Shown here one piece after another: positions 7,977 through 17,128 of a stretch of 53,602 nt of DNA. Origin of the DNA: Nocardia araoensis NBRC 100135. GTDB taxonomy: Bacteria; Actinomycetota; Actinomycetes; Mycobacteriales; Mycobacteriaceae. The notes beneath the pieces were generated by a model. That model saw only the letters and a program-made list of their open reading frames with translations, had not been told where the DNA came from and searched no databases. Made by a program: the position numbers and the translations under genes. The stretch lies in assembly GCF_000308435.1 (NCBI RefSeq), contig NZ_BAFR01000153.1, positions 1-53,602 on the forward strand, given 5' to 3'. Within the stretch, counting starts at the first letter, position 1. The number at the start of each line of letters is the position of its first letter.

Positions 7977-8915
7977 ATGGAACTGACCCACAGCGACGTG
8001 AAGGCCGCCGCCGAACGGGTGGCTGGGCTGGTCAGACCGGTGGCCGTAGCGCAGGCCGATCCCACGGGCGAGTTGTGGTTCGCGATGGAGTTCCTCCAGC
8101 ACACGGGCAGTTTCAAGGCTCGCGGCGCGCTGAACTTCTTGCTCACCCACCGCGAGAACGGCACGCTCCCTCCGGTGGGCGTGACGATCGCCTCGGGCGG
8201 CAACGCCGGACTCGCCTGTGCGTGGGCGGCCCGCAGCCAGGGGATTGCCGCCACCGTGTTCCTGCCGACCACCGCGCCGCGGGTCAAGGTGGACCGGTTG
8301 ACCTCCTATGGCGCCGACGTCCGTCTGGTGGGGACCCAGTACGCCGACGCGCTCGCGGCCAGTCGCGAATTCGCCGACGCCACCGGCGCCCTGCTGTCCC
8401 ACGCCTACGACAACCCGCTCATCGCCGCCGGTGCGGGCACGCTCATGACGGAGATCCGCGAGCGGATTCCCGATCTCGGCGCCGTCGTGGTCGCCGTCGG
8501 CGGCGGCGGGTTGTTCGCGGGTGTGGCCACCGCGGCCGACCACTACGGCATCCGGACCGTCGCCGTCGAACCCGACCGCTGCCGTGCGCTACATGCCGCG
8601 ATCGCGGCCGGAAATGTGGTGGATGTCGAGGTCGACTCGGTCGCCGCCGACTCGCTCGGCGCCCGCCGCGCCTCGGAGCTGGCGCTGACCGCCGCACAGC
8701 GCTACGACGTGGCATCGGTGCTGGTCGACGATGACGCGATCGTCGCGGCGCGCCGCGAGTTGTGGGCGGACCGCCGCTTGGCCGTCGAGCATGCCGCGGC
8801 GACCGCCCTGGCGGGGATACGCGGCGACGAGCCCGCGTTCCGGCCCGCGCCCGGCGAGCGGGTGTGCGTGGTGCTGTGCGGGGCGAACACCGACCCGGCG
8901 GATCTGGCCTGCTGA
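7977..8915 (+). CDS. PLP-dependent threonine/serine dehydratase-like enzyme
   Basis: The ATG at 7977 follows GAGGAG and gives 312 residues. The PLP lysine lies in HTGSFKARGALNFLL (about residue 44), the substrate/cofactor loop is SGGNAGLACAWAA, and the phosphate-binding glycine loop is VAVGGGGLFAGVA. This is the fold-type II threonine ammonia-lyase/serine racemase group. There is no C-terminal ACT domain, so it is probably catabolic or not isoleucine-regulated. It lies close behind the MprF-like gene and may share its transcript. Confidence 0.85.
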   Translation: MELTHSDVKAAAERVAGLVRPVAVAQADPTGELWFAMEFLQHTGSFKARGALNFLLTHRENGTLPPVGVTIASGGNAGLACAWAARSQGIAATVFLPTTAPRVKVDRLTSYGADVRLVGTQYADALAASREFADATGALLSHAYDNPLIAAGAGTLMTEIRERIPDLGAVVVAVGGGGLFAGVATAADHYGIRTVAVEPDRCRALHAAIAAGNVVDVEVDSVAADSLGARRASELALTAAQRYDVASVLVDDDAIVAARRELWADRRLAVEHAAATALAGIRGDEPAFRPAPGERVCVVLCGANTDPADLAC

Positions 8916-9020
8916 GCGGCCCGCCACGCCGACCGACGGTTCATCGGCGTATTTCCGACGAATCGGACGACACGGGGTTAGGCTCCCGCTGTCCTCTGCG
9001 ATCCCGACGGAAGGCACACC

Positions 9021-9569
9021 ATGGCGCATACCTCACACATGGTTCCCATCGGCACACCGCTACCCGACTTCTCCCTGCCCGATCTCGACCAGCGGATCTA
9101 CTCCCGGGACGACTTCGCGGACGGACCCGGCCTGCTGGTCGTCTTCGCATGCAACCACTGCCCCTACGTCAAGCACATCGAAGCGGCGCTCGGCGAACTG
9201 GTCGACTCGCTGCCGTCCATGCCGACCGTGGCGATCTGCACCAACGACGCGACCGCCTACCCGGACGACGCCCCGCTGCGGCTGCGCGACCAAGCGATCC
9301 GCGCCGGCTGGACCTTCCCCTATCTCGTCGACGAGGAACAGCACGTCGGGCGGGCCTTCCGCGCCGCGTGCACCCCCGACTTCTTCCTCTACGACGCCGA
9401 CCTCCGGCTCGCCTACCGCGGCGCTTTCGACGAATCGACGCCCGGCAACGGCAAACCGCTGACCGGGAAAGACTTGCGCACGGCCGTCGAAGCCGTGCTG
9501 GCGGGCGAGCCCGCTCCCGAACCGCACCGGCCGAGCATGGGTTGCTCGATCAAATGGCGGGACGCCTGA
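9021..9569 (+). CDS. Thioredoxin-fold (AhpC/TSA-type) protein
   Basis: 182 residues. The start PIGTPLPDFSLPDLDQR is the AhpC/TSA entry, and the redox site is ACNHCPYVKHIEAALGEL (C-N-H-C). The C-terminal Cys in PSMGCSIKWR is a hallmark of the thioredoxin-family subgroup with CNHCPY. It probably acts as a thiol oxidoreductase or peroxidase in the cytosol. The gene stands alone with an AGGC-type site upstream. Confidence 0.85.
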   Translation: MAHTSHMVPIGTPLPDFSLPDLDQRIYSRDDFADGPGLLVVFACNHCPYVKHIEAALGELVDSLPSMPTVAICTNDATAYPDDAPLRLRDQAIRAGWTFPYLVDEEQHVGRAFRAACTPDFFLYDADLRLAYRGAFDESTPGNGKPLTGKDLRTAVEAVLAGEPAPEPHRPSMGCSIKWRDA

Positions 9570-9675
9570 AGACCTTCCCGCGTTCGCGCACGCGACGATC
9601 GCGCTGCGCCACGCACGGCGGCCGACAACCTGGCGAATTCCCCGAGGTTGCCCGGCTCGATCACGGTCCCGGCCT

Positions 9676-9799
9676 GCCGGGCGGTGGCGGAAATCCGCAC
9701 GGCGCGCGACGCCTTGCTGACGTGACCGGCGTCGAACGGCGGTTGCGGGTCGTACTCGATGAGAGCCCCCGTGCACACCGAGGTCGTCACCGGGTGCTG
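9676..9799 (-). pseudogene. Remnant of a DJ-1/PfpI-family gene with an internal deletion
   Basis: On the minus strand the frame reads VTTSVCTGAL, the nucleophile-elbow segment of DJ-1/PfpI (isonitrile hydratase-like) proteins. It then passes directly to IEYDPQPPFDAGHVSKASR, which normally closes such proteins about 90 residues later. The middle of the gene is thus missing, and no N-terminal part is seen upstream. The frame runs on into the thioredoxin gene on the other strand and is not a working gene. Confidence 0.6.
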
Positions 9800-9878
9800 C
9801 GGTGGGCTCGCGGGTGTGAATCGCTACCCGAAGCGCCATGATGTGCGCACCCGCCGCTCCCGGACGAAAGGATTACCG

Positions 9879-10394
9879 TTGACCAACTCAGGCGACCCCG
9901 GCTCGGTGGCGCGTCGTTATGTCGAGGCGATCGGCGAGCAGGACTGGCAGACCGTCACGGATTGCTGGCGGCCCGGTGCGATCGACGTATTCGTCGGCGT
10001 CGCCGATCTGCGCGCTCCGGGGGAGGTCGTGTCCTTCTTCCGCGACGTGCACGCCGCGGTCCCCGACCTGACGGTGGAGATCCTCTCGGTCACCGCGCAA
10101 GACGAGCGTGCCGTGGTGCACTGGCGCATGCGGGGCCGGTTCGACGGCACCGCGCCGCTGATCGGTCTGGCGCCCAACGGAAGACAGCTCGATCTGCTGG
10201 GCACCGATATTTTCGTCGTGCGCGAGGGGCTGATCGAGTCGAACATCGCGATCGTCAACGGGCTGGAACTCGCCCGCCAACTCGCCGTCCTCCCCCCACA
10301 GCACTCGATCGCGGAGCGAGTGCTGTTCGGGCTCGCGAACTCGATTGCCCCACTGGCCAAAGCGATCCGCGCGCGGAACCGTTCCGGACGATGA
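9879..10394 (+). CDS. SnoaL/NTF2-like ester cyclase-fold protein
   Basis: A TTG start at 9879 follows AAAGGA by 6 bases and gives 171 residues. The cone-shaped alpha+beta SnoaL fold is readable: VARRYVEAIGEQDWQTVTD, FFRDVHAAVPDLTVEILSV, VVHWRMRGRFDG and the closing LGTDIFVVREGLIES. Members are polyketide cyclases, isomerases or simple binding proteins; no substrate can be assigned. The alpha/beta hydrolase gene starts 70 bases downstream. Confidence 0.8.
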   Translation: MTNSGDPGSVARRYVEAIGEQDWQTVTDCWRPGAIDVFVGVADLRAPGEVVSFFRDVHAAVPDLTVEILSVTAQDERAVVHWRMRGRFDGTAPLIGLAPNGRQLDLLGTDIFVVREGLIESNIAIVNGLELARQLAVLPPQHSIAERVLFGLANSIAPLAKAIRARNRSGR

Positions 10395-10464
10395 GCCACT
10401 GCTGCCGATCCCGCCCCGATGGGGGACACTGTTCCCGACACCGGGGATCGGAAGGGGTGGGACG

Positions 10465-11385
10465 TTGGCGACGATCGTCCTCGTACACGGCATCGCGCAG
10501 GAACAGGAATCGGCCGACACGCTGGAGGCGCGCTGGTTGCCGGGACTCGCGGGAGGCGTCCGCAACTACGGCGCACCCGAATTGGCGGATCGCTTGTGGC
10601 GCAACGGCACTCCCGGAGACTTGTCGACCCGCATGGCGTTCTACGGCAATCGGTTCCTGGTCGAGGGCGCCCAGGGCACGGGGGCCGAACTCGATGACGC
10701 CCAGCTGGATCTGATGGAGCAACTCGCGGCCGCATGGCTCGCGACGGCCGTTGCGCACGCCGGCGACCAGCGAGATCGGGCCACGGCCCGCCGCCTCGGC
10801 ACTCCCCCGCCGACGGACGCGGTGGCGCAGGGAGCGCAGGCGAGGCTGCGGCCCGCTTTGAACGCGCTGATGCGATTGCGCTGGTTCGCGCCGTTCGGGT
10901 TCGGGCTGGCACAGAAGTTCGTCATCGCGGCGCTGTCCCAGGTCGCCCGGTACTTCACCGACGACGAGGTGCGGGAGTACGCCCAGCGTCAGGTGCTCGA
11001 CCAAGTCGGTCCCGACACCCGTCTGGTGATCGCGCACTCGCTCGGCAGCGTGGTGGCCTACGAGGCGCTGCACCGCACCGACCACCCGGTGACCCTGCTG
11101 ACCATGGGCTCCCCGCTCGGTCTGCGCACGGTCGTGTACGACCGGCTGCGCCCGCAGCCGAGCACCGTGCCGAAGGCGGTGACGAACTGGCACAACCTGG
11201 TGGACGAGGACGATCTCGTCGCGGCGCACCTCGACCTCACCCCGTTCTTCCCTCCGTATCCCGGTGGCACCGTCGTTCCGGTCACCGAGCAGCACTTCGA
11301 CAACGGCGCGTCACCGCACGACTCCACCGGTTATCTCGTCAAATCGGTCACCGGCAGTATCGTCGCGAAAGCGCTCGGGCACTAG
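10465..11385 (+). CDS. Alpha/beta hydrolase-fold protein (lipase/esterase-like)
   Basis: The TTG at 10465 is chosen because the first beta strand and oxyanion segment follow directly (TIVLVHGIAQEQESAD) and GGAAGGGG precedes it. The product has 306 residues. The nucleophile elbow is VIAHSLGSVVAYEAL (A-H-S-L-G, Ser about 193), the acid is probably in NLVDEDDLVA, and the His probably in the C-terminal H-D-S-T-GYL segment. A helical insert (about 90-170) separates strand 1 from the elbow. The substrate is unknown. Its end overlaps the convergent MFS gene by 4 bases. Confidence 0.75.
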   Translation: MATIVLVHGIAQEQESADTLEARWLPGLAGGVRNYGAPELADRLWRNGTPGDLSTRMAFYGNRFLVEGAQGTGAELDDAQLDLMEQLAAAWLATAVAHAGDQRDRATARRLGTPPPTDAVAQGAQARLRPALNALMRLRWFAPFGFGLAQKFVIAALSQVARYFTDDEVREYAQRQVLDQVGPDTRLVIAHSLGSVVAYEALHRTDHPVTLLTMGSPLGLRTVVYDRLRPQPSTVPKAVTNWHNLVDEDDLVAAHLDLTPFFPPYPGGTVVPVTEQHFDNGASPHDSTGYLVKSVTGSIVAKALGH

Positions 11386-12575
11386 AGCTTGTCGAACTCT
11401 GCTGCGGGCGAGTTCGTTTCCGCTCTCGATCGAATCCGTCGGTCGCGCAGGAGCAGATAGACCGCGAGCGCGACCCCGAGGCCGGTGAGCGCCGCGCCGA
11501 CGGAGTAGAGCGACCGCAGACCGGTTCCGTCGCCGATGACCGCACCGCCGATCCGGCCCGCACCCGCCGCGGCGAGCTGATATCCCGACGCGTTCACCGC
11601 GACGGCCAGAGTCGGAGCCGCCGTCGCCGCCGTGATCACCCTGGCCTGCATACCCGGGATGACCGCGAAGGCCAGCGCGCCGAGCGCGAAGATCAACGGC
11701 GCCAGCACGACCCGGACGTCGGCCGCCAGCCGGAGTAGGACCAGCACGGCCGCGAGCGCGGCCAGCAGCGCGGTCACCGAGGGCAGCAACGCCCGATCGG
11801 CGAGCTTGCCGCCGAACTGGTTGCCGACCACCGCGCCGAGACCGTAGACCAGCAACAGGATCGGCACCGCGGCCGGGGGAAACCCGCCGACTTCGGTGAG
11901 CAGCGGTGCGATGTAGGTGAAAACCATGACGCCGCCGATGTTGCCGATCGCGGTGAGCGCCAGCGCCCACAGCACATCACGATCAGCGAACACGCGCAGT
12001 TCCCTCCCGATCGAGCCCGCCGCGGAACCCGGCGAGTTCGGCACGAAACGCAGTACCAGCCCGAGCGCGGCCGCGGAACAGAGCGCCACGGCCGCGAAAG
12101 TCGCTCGCCAGTCCAGACTCCGGCCGATGGCCGCGCCGAGCGGAGTACCGAGCACGATGCCCAGATTCATCCCGAGGGCCACCCGCGCCACCGCCGCCGC
12201 TTCCGATCCCGGTCGTGCGGTCGACACGGCGGTGGCGATCGCGACCGCGAAGAAGGTGGCGACCACGGAGCCCGCCGCGCACCGGCTCGCCATGAGCACA
12301 ACGTAATTCGGCGCCAGCGCCGAGCCCAGATTCGCCAGTATCGCCACCAGTACCAACCCGATCACCAAGGGTCTGCGCGCTACCCGCGCGGTCAGGACGG
12401 TGACCACCGGACCGCCGGCGATCATGCCGACGGCATACGCCGTCACCAGCGCGCCCGCGGCGGCCACCGAGACGTCCAGGCCGTTCGCCACCTCGGGCAG
12501 GATGCCCGCGATCACGAACTCGCCTGTGGTCAGGCTGAACACCACGAGCATGAGGGAGAACACCGCGGGCCGCAT
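11382..12575 (-). CDS. MFS drug-efflux transporter (DHA1 type)
   Basis: 397 residues with about 12 membrane helices, starting at the ATG at 12575 behind GGAAGG. The N-terminal FSLTTGEFVIAGILPEVA and the loop VARRPLVIGLVLVAI are typical of DHA1 exporters of the Cmx/AraJ/YdhP group, which move drugs or sugars out with protons. A MarR gene diverges from it across a repeat-rich promoter, so it is probably repressed by that MarR protein and induced by its ligand. Confidence 0.85.
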   Translation of the reverse strand: MRPAVFSLMLVVFSLTTGEFVIAGILPEVANGLDVSVAAAGALVTAYAVGMIAGGPVVTVLTARVARRPLVIGLVLVAILANLGSALAPNYVVLMASRCAAGSVVATFFAVAIATAVSTARPGSEAAAVARVALGMNLGIVLGTPLGAAIGRSLDWRATFAAVALCSAAALGLVLRFVPNSPGSAAGSIGRELRVFADRDVLWALALTAIGNIGGVMVFTYIAPLLTEVGGFPPAAVPILLLVYGLGAVVGNQFGGKLADRALLPSVTALLAALAAVLVLLRLAADVRVVLAPLIFALGALAFAVIPGMQARVITAATAAPTLAVAVNASGYQLAAAGAGRIGGAVIGDGTGLRSLYSVGAALTGLGVALAVYLLLRDRRIRSRAETNSPAAEFDKL

Positions 12576-12590
12576 CACACGCCTTCCAGA

Positions 12591-12640
12591 TAGTTCCAAC
12601 TCTAATGATTTGAATTAGAACTATCACAGTTCGAATGGAA
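12591..12640. promoter_or_regulatory. Divergent promoter/operator between MFS and MarR genes
   Basis: An AT-rich island in high-GC DNA. TAGTTC (12591-12596) mirrors GAACTA (12618-12623) and CTAAT (12602-12606) mirrors ATTAG (12614-12618). A further AGTTCGAA half-site follows at 12629. Nested dyads of this type are usual for MarR sites. Binding by the adjacent MarR protein is inferred. Confidence 0.55.
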
Positions 12641-12658
12641 AGCGCTAGACTCGGAGCA

Positions 12659-13099
12659 ATGACGCGGCAGCCGAACCCCGTGGTGGACACCGAACTCGAC
12701 CGCGACGTGTGCAAGCTGGTGCATCAGTTCACTCACCGGCTCGACGTGCACGTCCGCCGGGTCGCCGAGCAGCTGGAACTCACCCCGTCGCAGGTGATCG
12801 CCCTGCGCGAGTTGTCCGAGCCGATCACCGCCAGGGAGTTGGCGGCGCGGATGTCGTGCGAGCCGTCCAACGCGACCTTCGTGCTGGACCGGCTGGAGCA
12901 GCAGGGCCTGATCCGTCGCGAGCCGCATCCCACAGACCGGCGCGCCAAACAGATCGTGCTGACATCGACCGGTCTGCGACGGCGCGACGAAGCCGTGGAA
13001 TTGCTCGGCGCGAGTTCTCCCTTGATCTCATTGACCGAAGCTCAGCAGCAAGCCCTGCGCGACCTCTTGCTCACGATGGCCGCCGATTCCCAGAGCTGA
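12659..13099 (+). CDS. MarR-family transcriptional regulator
   Basis: 146 residues from the ATG at 12659 behind CGGAG. Helices VCKLVHQFTHRLDVHVRRVA lead into the winged helix (ITARELAARMSCEPSNATFV, then LDRLEQQGLIRREPHPTDRR). The D-R-R wing motif is intact. It diverges from the MFS exporter and probably controls both. Confidence 0.88.
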   Translation: MTRQPNPVVDTELDRDVCKLVHQFTHRLDVHVRRVAEQLELTPSQVIALRELSEPITARELAARMSCEPSNATFVLDRLEQQGLIRREPHPTDRRAKQIVLTSTGLRRRDEAVELLGASSPLISLTEAQQQALRDLLLTMAADSQS

Positions 13100-13104
13100 C
13101 CGCT

Positions 13105-13719
13105 CTACTGGACACTCTGGGACAGATGGGTTTTCGCGTCCGCATAAGTCCCGGTCAGCACGGCCTCGTCTCGGGTGTAGACCAGATGCAGCACGCCGGT
13201 GTCGAAGGTCTGCGAGGACAGCAGGCGCAGCGCAACGGTCGACGCGCCGTCCTGGAACAGGCGTTCGCCTCTGCCCACCGCGATGGGATGCACCAGTAGG
13301 TGCAACTCGTCCAGCAGCCCGGCGGCCAGCAATTGACGGACGACCGAGACCGAGCCGCTCATGCCGATGTCCCCGCCCGGCTCGCCTTTCAACGCCGTCA
13401 CCGCCTCGATCAGGTTCCCGTCGAGCACTTCGCTGTTGCGCCAGGTGAATTCGAGATCTTGTCGCGTCACCACGATCTTGCGCGCATCGCCCAGTTTCTT
13501 CGCGAACACCGCGTCCGGACCGCCTGCCGCTTCGCGCTCCGGCCACGCGCCCGCGAAACTGTCGTAGGTCCTACGGCCGAGCAACAGGGTGTCGGCGGCG
13601 CCGAGCTGGGCGTCGACGGCCGCGCCCATGGCGTCGTCGAAGTACGGGAAGTGCCAGTCCTGCGGATCTTCGATGACGCCGTCGAGTGCGATGAACAGAC
13701 CGGCGGTGATTTTCCTCAT
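13105..13719 (-). CDS. Dihydrofolate reductase-fold protein (RibD C-terminal type)
   Basis: 204 residues. MRKITAGLFIALDGVIEDP is the usual opening of the YwjB/RibD_C group and GDIGMSGSVSVVRQLL carries the NADPH-binding glycines. Proteins of this group are NADPH-dependent reductases of unknown substrate; it is not the housekeeping folate enzyme. It is convergent with the MarR gene and about 100 bases from the AraC-type regulator end. Confidence 0.85.
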   Translation of the reverse strand: MRKITAGLFIALDGVIEDPQDWHFPYFDDAMGAAVDAQLGAADTLLLGRRTYDSFAGAWPEREAAGGPDAVFAKKLGDARKIVVTRQDLEFTWRNSEVLDGNLIEAVTALKGEPGGDIGMSGSVSVVRQLLAAGLLDELHLLVHPIAVGRGERLFQDGASTVALRLLSSQTFDTGVLHLVYTRDEAVLTGTYADAKTHLSQSVQ

Positions 13720-13821
13720 GCGCGTTGCTCCTGGATCGTTGGTGCGAGGTGGGTCGCTTGATCCGACGACACGACGCGCGCGAACTCATCGGTCGGCACG
13801 AAAGCGTGAGCCCGGCCCGCA

Positions 13822-14784
13822 CTAGCCTGGCCGGTTCGCACCGGAACCGTGGAACGCCGCACGGTAGCTGTGCGGACTCGTCCCGACCACCCGCTTGAAG
13901 CGGTCGCGGAACGCGGTCGGCGACCCGAAACCGACTTGGCCCGCGATCCGGTCGACCGGGTGACCGGTGGCTTCGAGCAGGTGCTGGGCCTGCCGGATGC
14001 GCGCGCGCAACAGCCATTGCAGGGGCGTGGTTCCGGTGTGTTCGCGAAAACGCCGATTGAGCGTGCGGGTGCTCATTCCGGCCTGTGCGGCGATGTCGTC
14101 GAGGGAGAGGTCGCGCGCGGAGTTGTCCTGGATCCACCGCAGCACCGGCTCCAGCGCCGAGCCGCGCGGGGTCGGCGGCTGGTCGTGCACGATGAACTGC
14201 GCCTGTCCGCCTTCGCGTTCCAGCGGCACGACCGACTTCCTGGCCGCGTCCGCCGCGACCGCCGAGCCGTAGTCCCGGCGGACCATGTGCAGGCACAGAT
14301 CGATTCCGGCCGCGGCGCCCGCCGACGTGAGCAGCGAACCGTTGTCCACGTACAGCACCCCCGGATCCACCTCGATCTCCGGGTAGCGGGCCGCGAGTTC
14401 CGCGGCGGCGAGCCAGTGTGTGGTCGCGCGGCGCCCGTTCAGCAATCCGGTGGCCGCCAGGATGAAGGCGCCGGAACAGATCGACGCGATGCGGGTGCCC
14501 GCGGCGGCGGCCCGGCGTAGCGCGTCGATCACCTCGTCCGGCACCTGTAGAGCCGGGTCGGCGCAGCCGGGCAGCACGATCGTGTCGGCCTCGGCCAGCG
14601 CGTCGAGCCCGCGGGACGCGCGCAACGTGAACACGCCCGCGTCGACCGTCGGCGCGGCCGCGCAGACCAGCACACGATAGGCGGGACGACCGTCGGGCAG
14701 ACAGGTTCGCCCGAACACCTCCACGGGCGTGGCGAGATCGAACGAGATCACCTGGTCCAGTGCGAGGACGACCACGGTGTGCAT
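13822..14784 (-). CDS. GlxA-family AraC-type regulator with DJ-1/PfpI-like sensor
   Basis: 320 residues from the ATG at 14784; upstream codons are unlikely because the PfpI-like domain begins at once (HTVVVLALDQVISFDLATPV). The sensor (1-190) has the nucleophile-elbow Cys (SICSGAFILAATGLL), and the C-terminal AraC domain has two HTHs (LSLDDIAAQAGMSTRTLNRR; VDRIAGQVGFGSPTAFRDRF). It diverges from a small membrane protein across an inverted repeat. The inducer is unknown. Confidence 0.88.
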   Translation of the reverse strand: MHTVVVLALDQVISFDLATPVEVFGRTCLPDGRPAYRVLVCAAAPTVDAGVFTLRASRGLDALAEADTIVLPGCADPALQVPDEVIDALRRAAAAGTRIASICSGAFILAATGLLNGRRATTHWLAAAELAARYPEIEVDPGVLYVDNGSLLTSAGAAAGIDLCLHMVRRDYGSAVAADAARKSVVPLEREGGQAQFIVHDQPPTPRGSALEPVLRWIQDNSARDLSLDDIAAQAGMSTRTLNRRFREHTGTTPLQWLLRARIRQAQHLLEATGHPVDRIAGQVGFGSPTAFRDRFKRVVGTSPHSYRAAFHGSGANRPG

Positions 14785-14808
14785 GGCAATAGCGTAGTTC
14801 TCCGGTCG

Positions 14809-14875
14809 ATTTTCGCCAATGCGGTCCAAATGCATCTCTGATGACAAGAACGAGGTCAAAGGAGTTGGCGAGAAT
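14809..14875. promoter_or_regulatory. Inverted repeat between GlxA-type regulator and membrane protein
   Basis: ATTTTCGCCAA (14809-14819) is mirrored by TTGGCGAGAAT (14865-14875) with one mismatch. A related TATGGCGGTTTTGCCAA stretch follows. The arms flank the divergent promoters and could be sites for the regulator at 13822. Confidence 0.4.
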
Positions 14876-14938
14876 CAATCGCAATATGGCGGTTTTGCCA
14901 ATTTCTGGTATCCGCGGCGCTGGCTAGTCTCGACCGCC

Positions 14939-15388
14939 GTGACGAAGTTCCTGCTCTCGGTCCACGTGCTCGCCGTGATCATCGCCGTCGGACCGGTGAC
15001 GGTGGCTGCCAGCATGTTTCCCGCCACCACCCGTCGTGCCCTCGCCGGGGCCGAGCACAGTCCGGCCGTCCTCGGTACGTTGCATCGCATCTGCCGGGTC
15101 TACGCATTGCTCGGCGTGCTCGTCCCGGCATTCGGTGTGCTCACCGCCCTGAGTCTCGGCGTGCTCGGCGACGCCTGGTTGACGGTGTCGATCGGATTGA
15201 CCGCGGCCGCGGCAGGGGTGCTCGCGCTGCTCGTGCTGCCGGGGCAGCAGAAGATCCTGGCCGACCTCACCGGGACGACCCCGGGGCTGATCCGTCGCCT
15301 CGCCATGGACACCGGGGTGTTCAACCTGCTGTGGGCGGCGGTCACCGTTCTGATGATCGTGCGGCCGGGTTCGACGACCGGGGCGTGA
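14939..15388 (+). CDS. Small integral membrane protein (DUF2269-like)
   Basis: The GTG at 14939 begins the first membrane helix (TKFLLSVHVLAVIIAVGPVT); the product has 149 residues and four predicted helices, the last near LLWAAVTVLMIV. It resembles predicted membrane proteins grouped as DUF2269. The function is unknown. It diverges from the GlxA-like regulator, which may control it. Confidence 0.65.
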   Translation: MTKFLLSVHVLAVIIAVGPVTVAASMFPATTRRALAGAEHSPAVLGTLHRICRVYALLGVLVPAFGVLTALSLGVLGDAWLTVSIGLTAAAAGVLALLVLPGQQKILADLTGTTPGLIRRLAMDTGVFNLLWAAVTVLMIVRPGSTTGA

Positions 15389-15391
15389 GGC

Positions 15392-16297
15392 TCAGTCGGG
15401 CAGGTAGCGGACCACCATCGAGAGATCGCGGACGATCATGATCGGGCACGCCACCGACAGCAGCAGTGCCTGACTGGTCGAGCCGAACAGCATGCCGGCG
15501 AACCCTCCTCGCCCGCGGCTGCCGACCACGAGCAACTGAGCCTGCTCGGAACGTTCGAGCAGGCAGCGCTCGGGCCGGTCGGTCACGATCTCGCGGCGGA
15601 TCTCGACATCGGGAAAGCGCTCCTGCCATCCGGCGAGACTCTCCGCGAGCACGATCTGCTTCTCGGTGTCCACCGTGAGCGCCGCAGTCGTCGACGGCAC
15701 TTCCACGCCGGTCCACACGTGCAGGGCCAGCAATGGCACATCCCGGGCCGAGGCCTCGTGCAGCGCCGCTTCGATGGCGGGTTCGCTCGACTCCGTGCCG
15801 TCCACCCCGACCACGATCAGCTGCTTCCTGGCCTCCGCGGTGAGCGGCGCGCCCTCCCGGACCACGACCAGCGGGCAACGCGCGCGGCGCGCCAGCGCCG
15901 CGCTGACCGAGCCCAGCAGCGCGCGCCGCACGGATCCGCGTTCCCGGGTGCCGACCACCATCGTCCGCGCTGCGCGGGTGCGGTCCAGCAGCGCCGGGCC
16001 GACCGGCTCGTACACCAGCTCGGTGGTGATCTCGATGTCGCGCAACGCCCGCGCCGCGATGAGCGCCTCCTCGGTCGCGGTGTCCAGCACCCAGCGAGCG
16101 TGCCCCTCCAATCGGGCGTAGTCGGTGCTGGTGAGCGGTTCGGTGACGCCGGGCCCGTAGTCGGCGACCGGATCGAGCACATGCACCAGGCGCAGCGGCG
16201 CGCAATGTTGCGCGGCGGCCTGCGCTCCCCACGCGACCGCCGCCGCCGATCCGGCGGACCCGTCCACACCGACCACGATCGGCCCGTTGCTTCGCAT
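15392..16297 (-). CDS. Universal stress protein, two tandem USP domains
   Basis: 301 residues from the ATG at 16297, 7 bases from AAAGGA. Domain 1 (8-145) starts IVVGVDGSAGSAAAVAWG and ends with the ATP-binding G-x2-G-x9-G-S motif (GTRERGSVRRALLGS). Domain 2 (160-295) repeats this (IVVGVDGTESSEPAIEA; GSRGRGGFAGMLFGS). Double-USP proteins are common in mycobacteria under DosR and hypoxia or redox stress. No DosR box was found by eye. Confidence 0.9.
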   Translation of the reverse strand: MRSNGPIVVGVDGSAGSAAAVAWGAQAAAQHCAPLRLVHVLDPVADYGPGVTEPLTSTDYARLEGHARWVLDTATEEALIAARALRDIEITTELVYEPVGPALLDRTRAARTMVVGTRERGSVRRALLGSVSAALARRARCPLVVVREGAPLTAEARKQLIVVGVDGTESSEPAIEAALHEASARDVPLLALHVWTGVEVPSTTAALTVDTEKQIVLAESLAGWQERFPDVEIRREIVTDRPERCLLERSEQAQLLVVGSRGRGGFAGMLFGSTSQALLLSVACPIMIVRDLSMVVRYLPD

Positions 16298-16381
16298 GCT
16301 CACTTCCTTTCCGACGAAAAGATCGAGCTCAGCACCGCCGGTTTCGACACTACCGGCGCGGCGGACCGGCGAGCGTCGTCG

Positions 16382-16780
16382 TCAACCGCCGTGGACGACG
16401 CACGCGTAGCCCAGGTGGACGCCTTCGCCGACCCGGAGATCGATACTCGCCACATACGGCGCGTACGGCTGCTGTACCGCGCTGACGGTGTGCGGTCCCG
16501 GTGTGGCGGGCACCCAGTCGATCAGCGCGACGCCGCCGGACGGCCGGACCACACCGAACGGAATACCGTTGTCGTAGAACGTCACCGGTGCGACGGTGTC
16601 GGTCACCGTGGCTCGCGCGGTATAGGTACAGCCCGTCCCGTAGTTGGTCGCCAAGCCGAAGTTGATGCCGGGATACATCCCTACCTGGGTCACCGTAGCT
16701 CCGGCCAGGGACGGGCAGACCAGCGCGACTGCCGCGCCGACTCCGATCGCCGCCGCTGTCGCGGCAACTTCTTTTCGCAT
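16382..16780 (-). CDS. Secreted protein of unknown function, Ig-like fold
   Basis: 132 residues. A Sec signal peptide (RKEVAATAAAIGVGAAVALV, cleavage near LAGA-TV) leads into a beta-rich mature domain with two cysteines (GTGCTYTARATVTD and GYACVVHG) that could pair. The layout TVTDTVAPVTFYDNG then TPGPHTVSAVQQ is like bacterial Ig-like repeats. No catalytic motif is seen. Confidence 0.7.
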   Translation of the reverse strand: MRKEVAATAAAIGVGAAVALVCPSLAGATVTQVGMYPGINFGLATNYGTGCTYTARATVTDTVAPVTFYDNGIPFGVVRPSGGVALIDWVPATPGPHTVSAVQQPYAPYVASIDLRVGEGVHLGYACVVHGG

Positions 16781-17128
16781 GCGGGGTGGTCCTATCCGTC
16801 GTGAGTCGCTCTTCGTCGAACGGACGCCGGCCGCGCACCGGCGCGATAACTAGATAGTCACTCCCCCACGGCTTCGACGGGGGCAAACCGCCAAAACTCG
16901 CTCCCGACCGGTACCACGGCCCGTCTCCGGGCTGCCCCAGGGCCACAACCGGCCGCCGTAGACTATCCGCGCTCTCCGATCGGACAAGCGCACGATCGCC
17001 GGATCCGAAAAGCACAGCGGCGCTTCTCCCGGGCACGGTCGGCGTGCGGGTACCGGGCCGCCCGACGGTCGTGTCGTCCCGGCGTGGTTGTGTGTCCGGA
17101 GGTCTTCCCGAAACGACGGAGGTGCGAC
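16781..17128. other. Intergenic region of about 350 bp
   Basis: This separates the secreted-protein gene (minus) from the exporter (plus) and should hold both promoters. An AT-rich stretch (ATAACTAGATAGTCAC, about 16844-16862) and a CCCCC...GGGGG hairpin just downstream are visible. No coding region is supported. Confidence 0.35.
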
